Origin: Stenopsyche tienmushanensis
Lineage: Eukaryota; Arthropoda; Insecta; Trichoptera; Stenopsychidae
Direction of reading: 5' to 3'
DNA length: 64,000 nt
NCBI GenBank assembly: GCA_008973525.1
Contig: WACJ01000192.1
Coordinates: 62,001-126,000 of the forward strand
Shown: piece by piece, positions 50,931-63,357 of the stretch
Position numbering within the stretch: the first letter of the stretch is position 1
Layout: each line of letters starts with the position of its first letter
Translations under genes and position numbers: made by a program
Notes under the pieces: model-generated
What the model was told of the DNA's origin: nothing
The model's input: the letters and a program-made list of their open reading frames with translations, nothing else
The model's database searches: none

Positions 50931-53019
50931 ATTAAAAAAAACTTAATTTCGTAGTGTAATGATAGAGCTACGAATCACGATATAAAGTCTATGCTATGAA
51001 TCTATACATTTGATATTGCCCTGCCCATCTAAAGATCGTAAAGCAACACAAAATATAAATCACGGTTAATACTGATCAACCACGCCTTGATTATATTCAA
51101 ATTGTGTTGTAGCTCAAAACATCAATGATCGAATTTGTTATGGATGTACCTTTTTTTTATTCAGCTGAAAATTTCGCTCAATTGCACTGAAAGCGTGATA
51201 TAAAAATGTCTGGGGCGTATTATAATCCTTGCGCTTGCCAATTTTTTTCGCACAACTAAGGGATGGTTTTTTCTTTCATCATGTCTAAAAATAATCTCTC
51301 TCGAATTGATGTTTGCTTAAATATTCTCCATAGTAACTTTTTGCGTATCCTTTCAAGGTTTTCGACGATTTTGACACCTGTCAACCCATTTCGTCTCCGA
51401 CGTGTTATCTCTCTACGTAATTGACTATTTTTAAAAGGCGCCATAAGCAACCGATAAATCACGAGCTTACGTTAGTATTATAAATCCATCGACTCACATT
51501 GTATTTGTATAATTATTCATTAGGCAAAGTTTGCTCTTTAATTATTGTATGTCGTCAGATTTTCATGTACACGTGTTAATTATTTTAAACGACGTTTAAA
51601 TACATTTTCTTGGATCAAATGTTGGTATACTTGATTGGATCTTGGACTCTTGTTTTAAAGTGGAAGGAATTTGCGCTGTGCGTGTTGGATGTAGATTTAT
51701 CCTGATTTCCTGGATTTCATGCAAGAAAGAAGCTTATGTGGAAATTATTGGAAAACTAGCGCGTGAAAAATGATTTTCTTAGAAAAGCCTATGAGGATCG
51801 CATACATCTGATAACAGAATCGCAACGTAAGAAAACGAAACTCTCGATAAGATTTAACATCGAAATTATATTGCAGCGCTGACGTCAATGAAGATTCACA
51901 CTGTATACTATCATACCTAAACGTATAAATATTATAGGATTATAAAAAATTAACTCGTAAGACAACTTTCGGCTTTGCCTCTGCCGCAAGAATATGGTAT
52001 ACGATTGCCTTTGAGTTTTCCTCGTTGCATGTTGTTGTGCAATCGTCCCGTCGTTTCTGAGAAGAACACAATGTGTAATTCAACTTATTGTAGTAATTTT
52101 CCTAACTGTCCGATTATTCAATCATCTATTTATAAAAATTCTATAGACATGGATATGGAGCAAACCTACCGACGAAGGTGGTCGTTCACCTATGACCCGT
52201 GAGTCTTCCACCGTTGCACCCCCTTATCTTAGGCATATTTAAAACCGTACGCTATCCACATTTGATATTATCAACTCTTCATGAAGATTGACCACTTGCT
52301 ACAATTGCAATATTATGCAATCCAATATCCAGCTATTTCCCACAGTTCTAATGTTCTCAATGTTAATGATGTTCAAAATATAATTTATCAATGTCATAAT
52401 GTTCCACAAAATGTCTTTCTGCAAATGTTCTATGAATTCGAACATATTTTTCAACATGTGCACCATTGATCCAGATGATGGAATCTGGTAGTGAACATCT
52501 AGCATGCATGGATTACGTTCAAAATCTCCCTGCGTGAACATTTTCAGTAGACACGTTATTAGTGTTATAAGAATTCATGGATTACTGTTGCATTGAAATG
52601 AAGCCACAAATATTCCAGTTGAGAAAATTTTCATTTTTACGGCCTTCATGCAACGACGATGAATTTTGTTCCAGCAACCGTTCACATTGCTGCCGATTGA
52701 ATATATTTGTGCGATTCACATCACGTCCCTGCTGTGGTCCTAACTTTGTTATGGCTACTCGTTGCCCCAAATAATTGTCGGACTTCCACTTTGTTCAAAT
52801 GTATCGAATCATGAACAGATAATGTTGGGAAGGATTTTATTTTATTGCTCGTCAGATCTTGTGTGAGAAGTCTATTCGGTCCATGTTCAGCCAAATGTAA
52901 CGATTGATGGTTTGACTATAAATGAATCAGCGGTTTGACAGCTGGAATGAAGTCAAGTTGATAACACTTGGTTTGGCATTCCTGTATATACAAAGCTATA
53001 AATGCTACTTTTTAAAATG
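50931..53019. other. Non-coding stretch, no gene recognised
   Basis: AT-rich spacer with frames of up to 80 codons on both strands. None shows a signal peptide, domain or splice structure that I can defend. Confidence 0.4.
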
Positions 53020-53647
53020 CAGGGGGACAAAAAATTTTTGGGGGTCAAGTTTTTTTTTTGCTATTTTTCACACATAGGCCCTACGTCCTAGGTGTCAGGA
53101 TTGTCAAAATAGAAGAATAATAAGAATATATTTTGAACTTAGTTTAGTTTTAAAATGTTCTCTAGACTGTACCCAGGCCAGGGTTAAGAAAATGCTTTCT
53201 ATCATGTAGATGAATTATTTTGGCGGCCCTATTCCATGTCTCGCACGTTCTCCATACCTGACACCACTGGATTTCATTGTCTGGGGACGTGCCCTATTCT
53301 ATGATTCACACGATCTCCAGACCTGACACCACTATATATCATTTTCTGTGGACATGCCCTATTCTTTGGGTTGCACGGTTTTAGACTTGACACCACTGGA
53401 TTTCTTCGTCTGGGGACGTGCCCTATTTCGTGGCTCGCATGGTCTCCAGATCTGACACCACTGAATTTCTTTGCCTGGGGACGAACCCTATTCCGTGGCT
53501 CGCACAGTCTTCAGACCTGACACCACTGGATTTCTTTATCTAGGGCCGAGCAAAATAGTTAATTTACACAACAGAGCCCACAAAAAAACCCCTAATAGAA
53601 TCCCTTAAAACAAACAAAAAATGTCGATCCATTTGCAAAAAACCCTG
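53020..53647 (+). mobile_element. Tc1/mariner-type nonautonomous element carrying a 65-bp array
   Basis: The right end, reversed, is CAGGGTTTTTTGCAAATGGA next to TA 53648-53649. The left end is weaker (CAGGGGGACAAAAAATT at 53020). The left sub-terminal block CCTACGTCCTAGGTGTCAGG equals that of the 45.7-kb element, so the two are one family. Between the ends lies the tandem array 53227-53550. Confidence 0.6.
53227..53550 (+). repeat. 65-bp tandem array (five units) from transposase sequence
   Basis: Units start (CCCTATT) at 53227, 53292, 53357, 53421 and 53486, so the period is 65, 65, 64 and 65 bp. Each contains CTCCAGACCTGACACCACTG or a close variant. In one frame a unit reads PIPWLARSPDLTPLDFFAWG, the mariner-superfamily segment with the third catalytic Asp. 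As 65 is not a multiple of three, the frame shifts at each junction, so the array cannot be one coding sequence. Confidence 0.85.
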
Positions 53648-53649
53648 TA

Positions 53650-55021
53650 TAACTCTTCCTGATAATAATAATTTTGTATCGTTGTCTTTCAAAAATATTT
53701 TTAATATCAATTTAATAATAATAGAATAACCTATCCCACCAATTATAATTGTTTTTGGGACACGCATACTCTCGGTTGATTAGCACTGTTCTAAATAAAC
53801 CGTAACTAAATTCGTATAGGCGGTACTGATGTGCTCGTTTTTTATTATGCTTGTTGGCAGACTTAGTTGTACTTAATGTGATTTTTTATCATAATAAATA
53901 TTTTTAATTGTGTACGTGTTACGAGTTTCTATTGAAAACGAACACAATGCTATCGTTTTCAATAGAGCATGGACGCGAGGAAAGAAAAAATATTTATTCA
54001 TAATAATAACTTTTATTTCTAGCTCCTAACCAGCGAGACGTTAGAGCAACGCGTTCGCCATTGCTTCTATCATTTACGGCTTTGTTTATTATTGTTGTGT
54101 ACGTCTTTGCAAAAAATATCCATCCTCATTGCAAATAAATTACTACAAAATGTACGTGGAAGAGTTGGCCGTTGAAGCAGCGACTCTATCAAGGCTCGAT
54201 TGCAAATTTATGCTTTGAATATCAATGCAAAATCAACTCTGTGAAAACTGTACCAATTCAACCTTCGTATCAATGTATTTTTTTGAATCATGATTTTTTT
54301 TTTGGTTCTATGAAGCTTGGCATTTCAATTTAATATATTTTTATATAACATCAGTGTTTGTGTTTCTATCTTTCAGCGTGAAACCATCCGACATACGCTA
54401 TTTCCTTAATAGCAATTCTATTTTTGCTTAATTCGCAGCGAATCATAGATTTTAGACTGGTATACGTACGTAGTTTAAATGAAATCCAGACATACAAATA
54501 AATGTTTAAATTTCTTCACAACAGCATTAATCGACCTATTTTAAGCCAACGCCTTTTTAAAAAACATTTTTATTATTCTTAAAATAATCCAATTTCCTAT
54601 TGAAGCGTTCACCTCAGTGGCCCGCTGGGTGATTGTTCACGAATAAAACTTTTTACAATCGATTACCAATTTCGATAAATCAAAAATCGATTATAGTGTT
54701 TGATTTCATCGTTAAGTGTTCAAATATAATACTTATTGATTGACAACCCTAATATTATATTTTCAAGTGTTTGGAAGCATTATGCTTAAAAAATGTGAAA
54801 GTGTTTTGACAATCGAATTGATGATACAATCAATTTTGTAACATTATCCTTGTACATAAAAACAGATTATTCTCTATAAGAAAACTGCTCATATTTTTCA
54901 TTAAAATTTATGTTATAAGTGCAAAAATCCAAATATACATAATTTTCTTTGATTACCCTAAATCAAAAATACATGAGATGCACGTTTTTTGTATTAAATT
55001 CAAACTTTAGTCTCTATCATA
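53650..55021. other. Non-coding stretch, no gene recognised
   Basis: Strongly AT-rich. An inverted pair around 53935-53965 (CTATTGAAAACGAACAC and TTCAATAGAG) can fold, but no element boundary is clear. Confidence 0.4.
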
Positions 55022-55542
55022 TTAGGTTATCCCGAAAGAAATACCTTTTTTTTTTCATCTTTCAAGTTTATAACACAATTAAATCGTTTTTAATAAGTAT
55101 ATAAAGTCGATGCTGGAGATGAGATGGAGGACAAGAAAAATTTGAGAAGCGTCGCTTTTTTTAGGGGGATCTTGTTTATTTTTCTAAATTTTATGATTTT
55201 GGTCGCGTTCAAGCCTTTATCCAGAAAAACCAGTATACAATGTTGAATACGTTGGTTTTGGGCTTTGATATGCTTATACTTAACCTTTTTAGTGCCCGAC
55301 GTCAATATATCGTCGCTATTAACATTTGCGAAAAATACCAACGCCGATATATCGTCATGCACGCGTTGGTGTCTTATTATTTACATCTCAATATAGAACA
55401 TTATATCGTTGTGAAATCGCTATACCGGCTGTATGTCGTCCTAGCGAGGAAAGGAGGGACTGGACTCTGCACTCCAGAAAGCTCTTTCCAGTAGAATCAA
55501 AAAGGTCGTATATTCTCCCGAAGAAAACTACTCAGTCTTTAC

Positions 55543-56552
55543 TAGGGAATCCAATCCCGAGCCAAAATTTCGATCCCGGGACTTCGGGATTTCATTAGAC
55601 AACGGGATCCCGGGAATTAGACCAACCCGGGATCCCGGGATTGGGATTTTCAATATTTTAAGAAATTACCTTGATGAATTTGATCAAAAATTACTAATAA
55701 GTCCATTTGTTCAATATAAAAAATCACTTGAAGGTCAAAGAATTTTATTTATTTAAGAAAAGATAAAAATACAATTCAAAAATAGATAAATAAAACACTA
55801 AAAAATTCAAATATTATTTTGAAAATATGCCCGAAGTAACATTAACATTAAACATTAGTGTTTCGTCATTTAGTCTGGATCTGATTTTGGAAGTCAGACA
55901 ACTTTCTGCTGAAAATGCACGCTCAGCTTCCACACTCGTTTGAGATATCATCATCAGATATTTAAATGCTAGTTCGAGTTGATGATCGCGTGAGTCCCCA
56001 TTTTCGTATAAAACCATCAATGTGACTGATAAAATTCCTTTCTGCTGAGACACAAACTAAAACTCGTAAAATTCCTGATTTCCCGACAAATTATTTATTT
56101 CCGTCGCTGCAGATGAATACTTATATACTATAATACTTTGATATGGTTTGTAATTATATTACGGAGGAATACAAAAATTCTGAACCCCGTATCTATCATG
56201 TTTCATATCAATATTCCCATTATTCGTCGAGGTGTAGTAAATACATCACCGGTAGGGAAAGGTTACTATAACAATTTGAAAAACATACATGTACGCTATA
56301 TATGTATACATAGATTAGACAGTCACTGCTCCTATGCGTCGCCTAAGTTCGCCAATTAGTAATTACGCCACTGTTTCCAAGCGTCTAGATTTCATCGGGA
56401 ATGTCTCGATTTAGTAGCCTTCATCGTGCTAGTGAGGTGTACGATTTCTGTTAGATACAAATTTCAATCCCGGGATTTTCGGGATTACGTTTTCTAATCC
56501 CGGGATTCTTAAATACCTAAAACTGTCCGGGATCCCGGGATTGGATTCCCCA
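55543..56552 (-). mobile_element. CCCGGG-type hAT element, best copy, 8-bp TSD GTCTTTAC
   Basis: 1010 bp. The ends are TAGGGAATCCAATCCCG and, reversed, TGGGGAATCCAATCCCG. GTCTTTAC at 55535-55542 is repeated exactly at 56553-56560. Both ends carry clustered CCCGGGATCCCGGG-type palindromes. The minus-strand frame from 56053 includes HQLELAFKYLMMISQTSVEA and ERAFSAESCLTSKIRSRLND, the hAT dimerisation segment. The rest of the transposase is missing. Relatives: 23339, 34122, 49779 and 60940. Confidence 0.9.
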
Positions 56553-56599
56553 GTCTTTACAAACATCCCACACTCTGTATCGAGACGGTTGCGAAAGCG

Positions 56600-56797
56600 T
56601 TCGTCAATACGTTCAATCAGGAGACGCGCTGGGTGAGCGTTCTAAATGAAGCTCGAAGGTTATGCTACCTTCAATATCGAGCGAATGAGGAGGTGAATGT
56701 ATGATACAGACGAAATAACCCCTTCCTGTGAATGGATATTGAAGAGGCCCACAGCTCTGCAATGGACTGTTAGTGGCTGCACTATGATGATGAAACA
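56600..56797 (-). repeat. Family-C repeat, reverse copy
   Basis: Reversed, it starts GTTTCATCATCATAGTGCAG, continues with AACAGTCCATTGCAGAGC, then CATTCACCTCCTCATTCGC and AAGGTAGCATAACC, the fullest version of the family in this window. Confidence 0.55.
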
Positions 56798-56848
56798 TGA
56801 AACTCTTATTTAATCCTATCGGACTGGAAATCGTGAGATATAGACGGG

Positions 56849-57157
56849 CTCTTTTAGCAAAGATAGGATGACTTTCATTCGTGTTGTCTTGATAGTAGGT
56901 GTTTGTTTTGATAATTAAGATACTCGCATCATTTTTATCGTTGACCAATTTTGTTATTCTTGACTGTTCTGGAGTGGCGTCATTAGCCAAATATCCTTTG
57001 CAAAATCTACTCCTTCAGGAGTAAACTGGCAGGCTTGGCAGGCCTGTCCGTTTATTTTCGCAACACATTAATAGGCAAAAATAGCTGAGCAACAGAAAGC
57101 AGATGCCATGCCATTGTGTGCTATCAACGGTGTTAAGGTTCATTTGTTGTGTGACCG
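56849..57157 (+). mobile_element. Family-B TTAA-type element, copy 2
   Basis: Shares with 4742-5112 the left block CTCTTTTAGCAAAGATAGG, the GTGTTTGTTTTGATAATTAAGATACTCGCATCAT region, the ACTCCTTCAGGAGTAAACTGGCAGG palindromic segment and the end block GTGCTATCAACGGTGTTAAGG. TTAA borders are lost. Confidence 0.55.
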
Positions 57158-57699
57158 AAAATGATGGATTTCTTTCGGGAGCACCTAATGCATAAATTTA
57201 TTAACCAATATTTTATTTTAATTTACGGTCCGATGTCACGACGTCCGTGACTTTGGAGCATTGAAAAATAAAGTATTGGAGCTATTATTTTCATTGCATT
57301 TTTTGCTATTAAAAAAAACATAAATACAGCCGCGTGTCGTAAATCAAATCTTTAATTTCATATGATAAATATAACGAGAAGCAAACAAGTATGTAAAGTT
57401 TATTTGCTTGAAAATCAACGCATCTGGATGGAAATCGATCAAATCTATCATCGGTGCTGGAGGATTGTCTCATGATCGTAACTCAACTATGAGCAGATGA
57501 CTTATAGATCGATGGGAATAAATACATTTATGATATTTCGTCTTAAAGATGAGTCGATTTAGGGATGGTGAATTTCCTCGTCGAGCTTCAAAGGACGAGC
57601 CTAGGAAAGAAAGTCGTCGGGCGACTCGTTCTTTCGTCCGAGGGGTGTTTCAAAAGCGATATGAGGATTTTCTTTGTGGACGGTTTGGAAGTGGGAAAG

Positions 57700-59100
57700 A
57701 TGAAGTTCGTCTGAAAAGCGGTTACGTAAGGGAGCAGCGGCTGGTGGGGGAGACGTGACGCAGTGTGACGTGTTGCGGCGCGGCTCGATACCCGCGCACG
57801 GCTCCTCCTCAGTCGGCGGCTCCAGCTCGCGGCGTTCGCACCTCGCGACATGGCCTAATCGGACACCCGGAAGTGTCTGCAGTGCTTCCAGGCCGTTCCA
57901 GCCGTTCCAGCCGATCCGCGAACCCGTCCACAACCCGCCGGACCTTCACGCCGACCGCACGCGCTCCTCCGCCGTCGCCATGGGGGACAAGGTAAGCCCG
58001 ACGGCGTATCGATTTCGATCGCCAAGGTCGACCAGGGGGATGTGTGCAGCGGCACCGATCGCAATCCTTCCGCCCCCCGATGCTTATCGTCCGACTGTGC
58101 ATTGTGATCCCATTTTTGTGCTTCACTTTAGTGCCCTTCGTACTCATTTCATTTTTGTCTCTGAAGAATCGACGCCGATTCGCCGGATTTCATGCATCCT
58201 CTCGAATTTAATTTCATCCCGAACGGGTCCGAAAATCCTGCATTTCATCGACGCGCGCTGCCGGGCGATCCCGTCGTCGGTCGGATCGTCGGATGGCATC
58301 GAAGATTTTGGTAGTTTTTCTTTGATGATTTTCGATAAAATTGTCGGCATCGATCGACGCGACATGTTGCGATCGATCGCGCGGCGTCTCGCGTACGGCT
58401 TCCGTTTCGGTGTCCCGGTCGCTCCCGCGGCGCTCGCGTGCTCTCCTGGTGCACGTCAAAATTGGGTGACGTTTCGACGCCCGACTTACATAACGGTCGC
58501 TCTTCCCGGCGTGGAAAAGCTCCCGCGGATCGCTCATCCCGGAGCGTCTGCGGGCGGACCGGGCGCGATCGATCGTGCGAATTTATATTCGCATCAAATA
58601 TGAAACGATTCCTTTGTCATCCGCCGGAAGACGATTCCAGACACGACCGATGCGCATTCTGGAAATGCCGCTTTAAAGTGTATGGCGCTGCCGATGCAAA
58701 AATCGATGGGCGGCCAGACCTTCCACCTCGTGCATGTCTTACAGCCCCAGACATCTAGGCGCCGCTCGCCGTGGATTCCATCAAAATTTTAATGCGGGAA
58801 TCGACATCCAGTCGGTGGGCGTGGATTCCGCGGGTATCCTGACGATGGACCGGATCGATTATGCAACGCGCATCCCCGGAGGATCCGAGATGACCCCCCG
58901 ACCCGAATGGAGATCCGCGATCCGTTTCGCTCCTTCTTAAAATACTACATCCGCATCGAGCTGCGACAATTCGTTAATAACGTCGCATTAGCCTCTTTCG
59001 ATTATTTCGTCCCGAGTGCGAATTGCCGCCCGAGGTTGCGGATAAGTCGGCGACTCGCTCGAGGCCCCCCCGCGTAATCTTTTTTTTTAACTCTTTATCC
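57700..59100. promoter_or_regulatory. CpG-rich island around a candidate first exon
   Basis: The sequence turns sharply GC- and CG-rich from about 57700 to 59100, unlike anything else in the right two thirds. Such an island in an AT-rich insect genome usually marks a promoter with its 5' UTR. The candidate ATG exon at 57980 lies inside. Confidence 0.5.
57980..57991 (+). CDS. Candidate first coding exon (MGDK then GT donor)
   Basis: The ATG at 57980 has an excellent context (GTCGCCATGGGG). Four codons, M-G-D-K, are followed by GTAAGC at 57992, a good donor. The frame upstream is open for some 75 codons but has no ATG, so this is the first usable start. Vertebrate beta-arrestin 1 and YAF2/RYBP proteins begin with MGDK, so an arrestin or a RYBP-like protein is conceivable, but four residues cannot decide. 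The remaining exons must be right of 64 kb, as nothing downstream in the window reads as a partner exon. Confidence 0.4.
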
Positions 59101-60939
59101 GACGGCAATAGTCGATTAATTGATAATTGAACGAGATTTCATCTTGCCGCTCCAGTTTGGGCAGAACGCCTACCCCGCCTTCTTGCACGTTATGTAAGAC
59201 CGATGAAAAGGGGAAGATGCAAAACAGTTCCCAGAATCCCGCTCTCAAACAATGCGATCTTGCATAAAATGCAATTAAGATTCATCTTGCAACATTTTAA
59301 AGCCACCGATTTGGATGTCGAATATCTGCATCCCTTAATTCTACAGTATGATGATTCCAAATACAAGTTATTTGCCGTCGAACCCCGACACATCTTGATC
59401 GATCATGACGCTGAATATGGTACATTGATTGGATAATTTCCATTTGTATTTCATATCGAGATCTCATCTTCCATGGATCGTCTCCTTTCTTGCGAGCGCG
59501 TTATTGTCCGCGGTCTGATATTCCGACAATGGGACATCAAAAGTCAATGTGCGATAATTAATATTATTGCTATATTTGAATCGCGACGCTCGATTCGCAA
59601 TCAACCGCTTTCGCATCTTTTTTAGTATTTCGAACGAGACTTATCACAATCGCAGGATGTGGCGAATGCGTTTCTAAAAAAACAACACGGTATCCGCGTC
59701 GAGAGCCAAAACGGCCAGCATTTCCACCACTTTCCTCTTCGCTCTTCGCGGATCGTCCTAAAATACCGCCGGGCATGCTTTCGATTGCTAATCAGTCCAT
59801 TCTTGGCGATCGTATGAATCATGTCGGGAATGCAAAGCATGCATGACTGTGTATGAATAAATTCTATTATTTAATTCAGCATGTGTTCAAACAAGCGACG
59901 CGCATGCGCGATGACTGCCGATAAGGGTGCAGCGATTTTTTTAGAACTATCTCAGCAATCTGGCAAAAGTAATCAGATAATCCAGATTTTTATAATGGCA
60001 CGATAGTGCGTATATTTATTTGCCATTGATAGCGCCGATAAACACGCGCTAAACGGAGAAGATGTAACGATGACCTTACATGTGGACGAAAACATCGGCG
60101 TCGCGATCGCGCTGATAATTTTTGGCGATTTCGAAATATCGCCTAAGAGATCAGATCGTTTTAGGATATGAATTTATTAATCAAACACGTGCGATGATCT
60201 GACGCACGTCACGGCGTGTTAACTGAATTTGATATAATTCGCACTTGAAGCTCGAAGGGTCTTTAATTTGGCCTTTTGTCGGCCAATTTTTGTGAGAGTA
60301 GGTCAATGGCTAAAATTAATAAGGCGAACGAGGAAAATACTGCATAAATTAAATCGGCCGAATACAAAACCAGGGCGTTTACGCGAAAATAGTACTTGAC
60401 GTGAAGCATTTGAAACATTTGGAAGCCATCAACTTGACAGCTGTCGACCTTTTATCTTTTCCAGTAAATGCTACCGAAGAAGATAAAGAGTGTGTTATAT
60501 AGAAAGTTTCCTATGAACTTATCTGAAAAATTGCCTTCATAATTTTCCAAGAAATTCTTCTCTCGTTCTCAGTAATGATTATGGATTTCATGGTCTTCTA
60601 ATTCCCAATATCTGCCGACAAATAAGCATAATGTTGCATTGAAATAAACTGGTCTGTGATCACAGTTGCTCGCGATTAGTTTATCACAAAATGAGATTAC
60701 AGTCTTCCGCATACGGACCGAGATCCAAGCTTCCCGCAAAAGATGTGTTAATGTAGGTCAAGCAATTGAAACGCAGCCGTTCGTCATTCCCCTCGTAAGA
60801 GCTTGTAACGAACGAAGATCCTACATTATGAACAACTAACAGTCAAAACATTTTGATAATTTCGAATTGGATCTTCGTTCTCCAATTTATTGAATCGTAT
60901 ATGGACCTCCTCAAATCATCTTATAATAATCCCTCGATG
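57992..60939. other. Probable first-intron sequence, no exon recognised
   Basis: GC-rich to about 59100, then of mixed composition. Open frames in the GC-rich part, up to 282 codons on the plus strand from 57755, run straight through the donor and begin with a non-ATG codon. They are composition effects. Confidence 0.4.
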
Positions 60940-61111
60940 AATATTTATATACTATAATACTTTGATGTGATTCGTAATTATATTACGGAGGAACACAAAA
61001 ATTCTGAACCCCGTATCTATTATATTTCATATCGATATTCCCATTATTAGAGTCGAGGTGTAGTAAATACATCACCGGTAGGGAGAGGTTAATATAACAA
61101 TTTGAAAAACA
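60940..61111. mobile_element. CCCGGG-type hAT element, internal fragment
   Basis: 172 bp nearly identical to 56115-56283 (TGTGATTCGTAATTATATTA, CGGAGGAA, GGTGTAGTAAATACATCACC). No ends remain. Confidence 0.75.
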
Positions 61112-63357
61112 TGGCGCTAAAAGGCATGGCATTGGCTTAATGCTAAAAGCGATGTCGAAAATCAGTTTACTTAATATATAAATTGGGTTCAAACATACGT
61201 ATCCTGATTTTTAATTATGGAAATTCTTAAATGAGCTCAATTAATTGTGTTTGTGCCAATTTGATCAATTCGGATAGTCGAAGGAGTCCTCTCTTGTAGA
61301 ATTTTAGTTTTGGTAGCGCAAAAACTGAACTACATAAGTAATTTTGGCAAGAGCTCAAAATTGCTAAATTTACACCATTAACAGTGTTCTGTAAAGATTG
61401 ATACAAATAATATGAGTTAAAAGACATCCTTTCAATCCATTCTAGTGTACAACATCACTTTCTTTGGATGCATTCCAGTACTTCAATCATCCGTGCCTGT
61501 TTTAACCAAAATTCTTCAACTAACGTCATGAATAATTTAATTTTCATTGCTAGTTCAGAAAATTGCAAGCAAGATCTTTGTCTATCACCTAAATTTTCCC
61601 TGATTATCTCAAAGGATCAGACCATTGAACGTATTACTCTGAAGTCGGCCACGAAAGTGTTAAGTGGATAAAAATATTTTCAATCAATGTAGTATTCAAG
61701 TAAATAGCACATTGAATCATCGTGTACAAAACAGTTTTGTGATATGTTTTTGTCTGCCTAATCGACCATAACATAATTTCACTAAAATTATATTCGTACG
61801 TGTGCTTTAATAACTATTCGAACAAAACAATGATAAGCCACTAGCTAAAAAAAAACGGGAAACATAAATGGTTACAAACCATTACACGGACATATTGTTG
61901 TAATTTGAAGATTTATTCGAAGATTTACAGTCCAGTTATCTAATTCATTTGTGAAGGCTTTGCATCGCAAAGATGAACACATTGAAAGACGAGGATTTTC
62001 GATCGGGCGATTTAACAATGTAACGATCGATTCCTTTGGAAGAAGACTATCGAAGCCCACAAAGCAAAAAGATAATTTTAGGCTCCTTTACCGCAATGCT
62101 TATTTCTGATCTGCAACCACCTTACAATCTAATTTGAACAACAACCGATGTTTTTGTTGCAAATCCTTGAATAAACCAAAAATAATAAGAATGTCTAATG
62201 ACTACATGCCATTAGATCATCATCATCAGATTTGGTTTTCGTTCATTCAGATGAATTTGTGTTCAGATTTTAATATCGCACTCTATTTCTATGCTAAGAA
62301 CACAATGCGTCCGTTCTGACTTTAAGATTTCGTTCGGATGACGTCTTAAATTCAAAGACAGAAATAAATTCGCAAATCAGAATCGTCTTTCGATCGCTCT
62401 CTGCGATTTGCGATTGAGCATATTTACTCATCTGAATTGATTTGTTCGTCGGGAAGGACGAAACGCTAAACTATTTAGCGAACGGTGTGCTAACCGAATT
62501 CATGTTAATAAATTTTTCGAAAGTCCGTCATTATCGGGCTCCGATGGTGGCTTTTCGCAATCCGACGCCATTGAAAGTCGACGATGTTGCCAAAATTTCT
62601 ACAGTAACTTCTGACCCAGTACTTTCCACCGCTTATTGGACAGTCGGTCACCGAGAATAGATTCGAGGTGATATTTGTTTTGGTTGTGCTGATGCTAATT
62701 TTGATGAAGCTCTTATCCTTAGAGCTATTAAACGCAGAAGTTAAACGAACAATTATCAGCGCGGGGACTGTTCATTTAAAAACGTGTATTGTTTCAAACT
62801 TGCGAACCATTTCATTGCATGCAGACTCCCCCGATTCGCTGAGGATGTCATCCGACTGTCAAATCTTCGCAGTTCTTCAGCCGAACGCACGTTATATCCT
62901 TGGGGAATCTCAACTTTTATTCTAAAACTATTTGTGTCACCAAAAAAATTTCATGATGATCCCGCGATGGCTCGCAACCATGATCCCAGAATAAACAGAT
63001 TATTTATAGTGTGCTTGATATGGTACAGCGATGCAAAATTTCGGCCGGCGTACTATGAATTTCGCATTTTAAAAAAACGTAACAAGCGCAAAATTCCATT
63101 TCATAAAGGTCGGGATATTTTTATATTCCAGCGGGTAATAAAACCAAAGCTGACGTCCCATGAAATTGCCATCGCACCAATGTAAAGATACACAGACATG
63201 TGCAATTCAATTTGGGCTATCCCAAATGGGATTCTGGATTGATTGTTTCCTTGTCTTTTTAATCTATCCAGCAATGAGCGCCATTCCCCAGTTGTATATT
63301 TAATCGCTTCAATTGATGATCGAAAGTTGGCCATGAAGTCATATTTAAGCTTATTAA
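61112..63357. other. Non-coding stretch, no gene recognised
   Basis: Mixed composition. Several frames of 60-130 codons exist on the plus strand (for example 62784-63185), but none has a start context, a domain or a splice structure that I can support. Confidence 0.4.

Larger units (their letters stand above)
55022..57188. mobile_element. Possible mariner-like host element containing nested insertions
   Basis: The inverted ends TTAGGTTATCCCGAAAGAAA (55022) and, reversed, TTAGGTGCTCCCGAAAGAAA (57188) form a 20-bp repeat with two mismatches, of the form common in mariner elements. Inside lie the 1010-bp hAT element 55543-56552, a family-C copy and a family-B copy. Just inside the left end, the minus strand reads RIQHCILVFLDKGLNATK, like the first helix-turn-helix of mariner transposases. 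Confidence 0.45.

Noticed and set aside
53227..53550. Regular repeat spacing that could suggest a CRISPR-like array
   Set aside because: Units are directly adjacent without unique spacers and derive from transposase sequence in a eukaryotic genome.
57755..58603. 282-codon open frame on the plus strand
   Set aside because: It begins with GTG, crosses a good splice donor at 57992 and lies in CpG-rich sequence where stops are rare. Only the MGDK part is retained.
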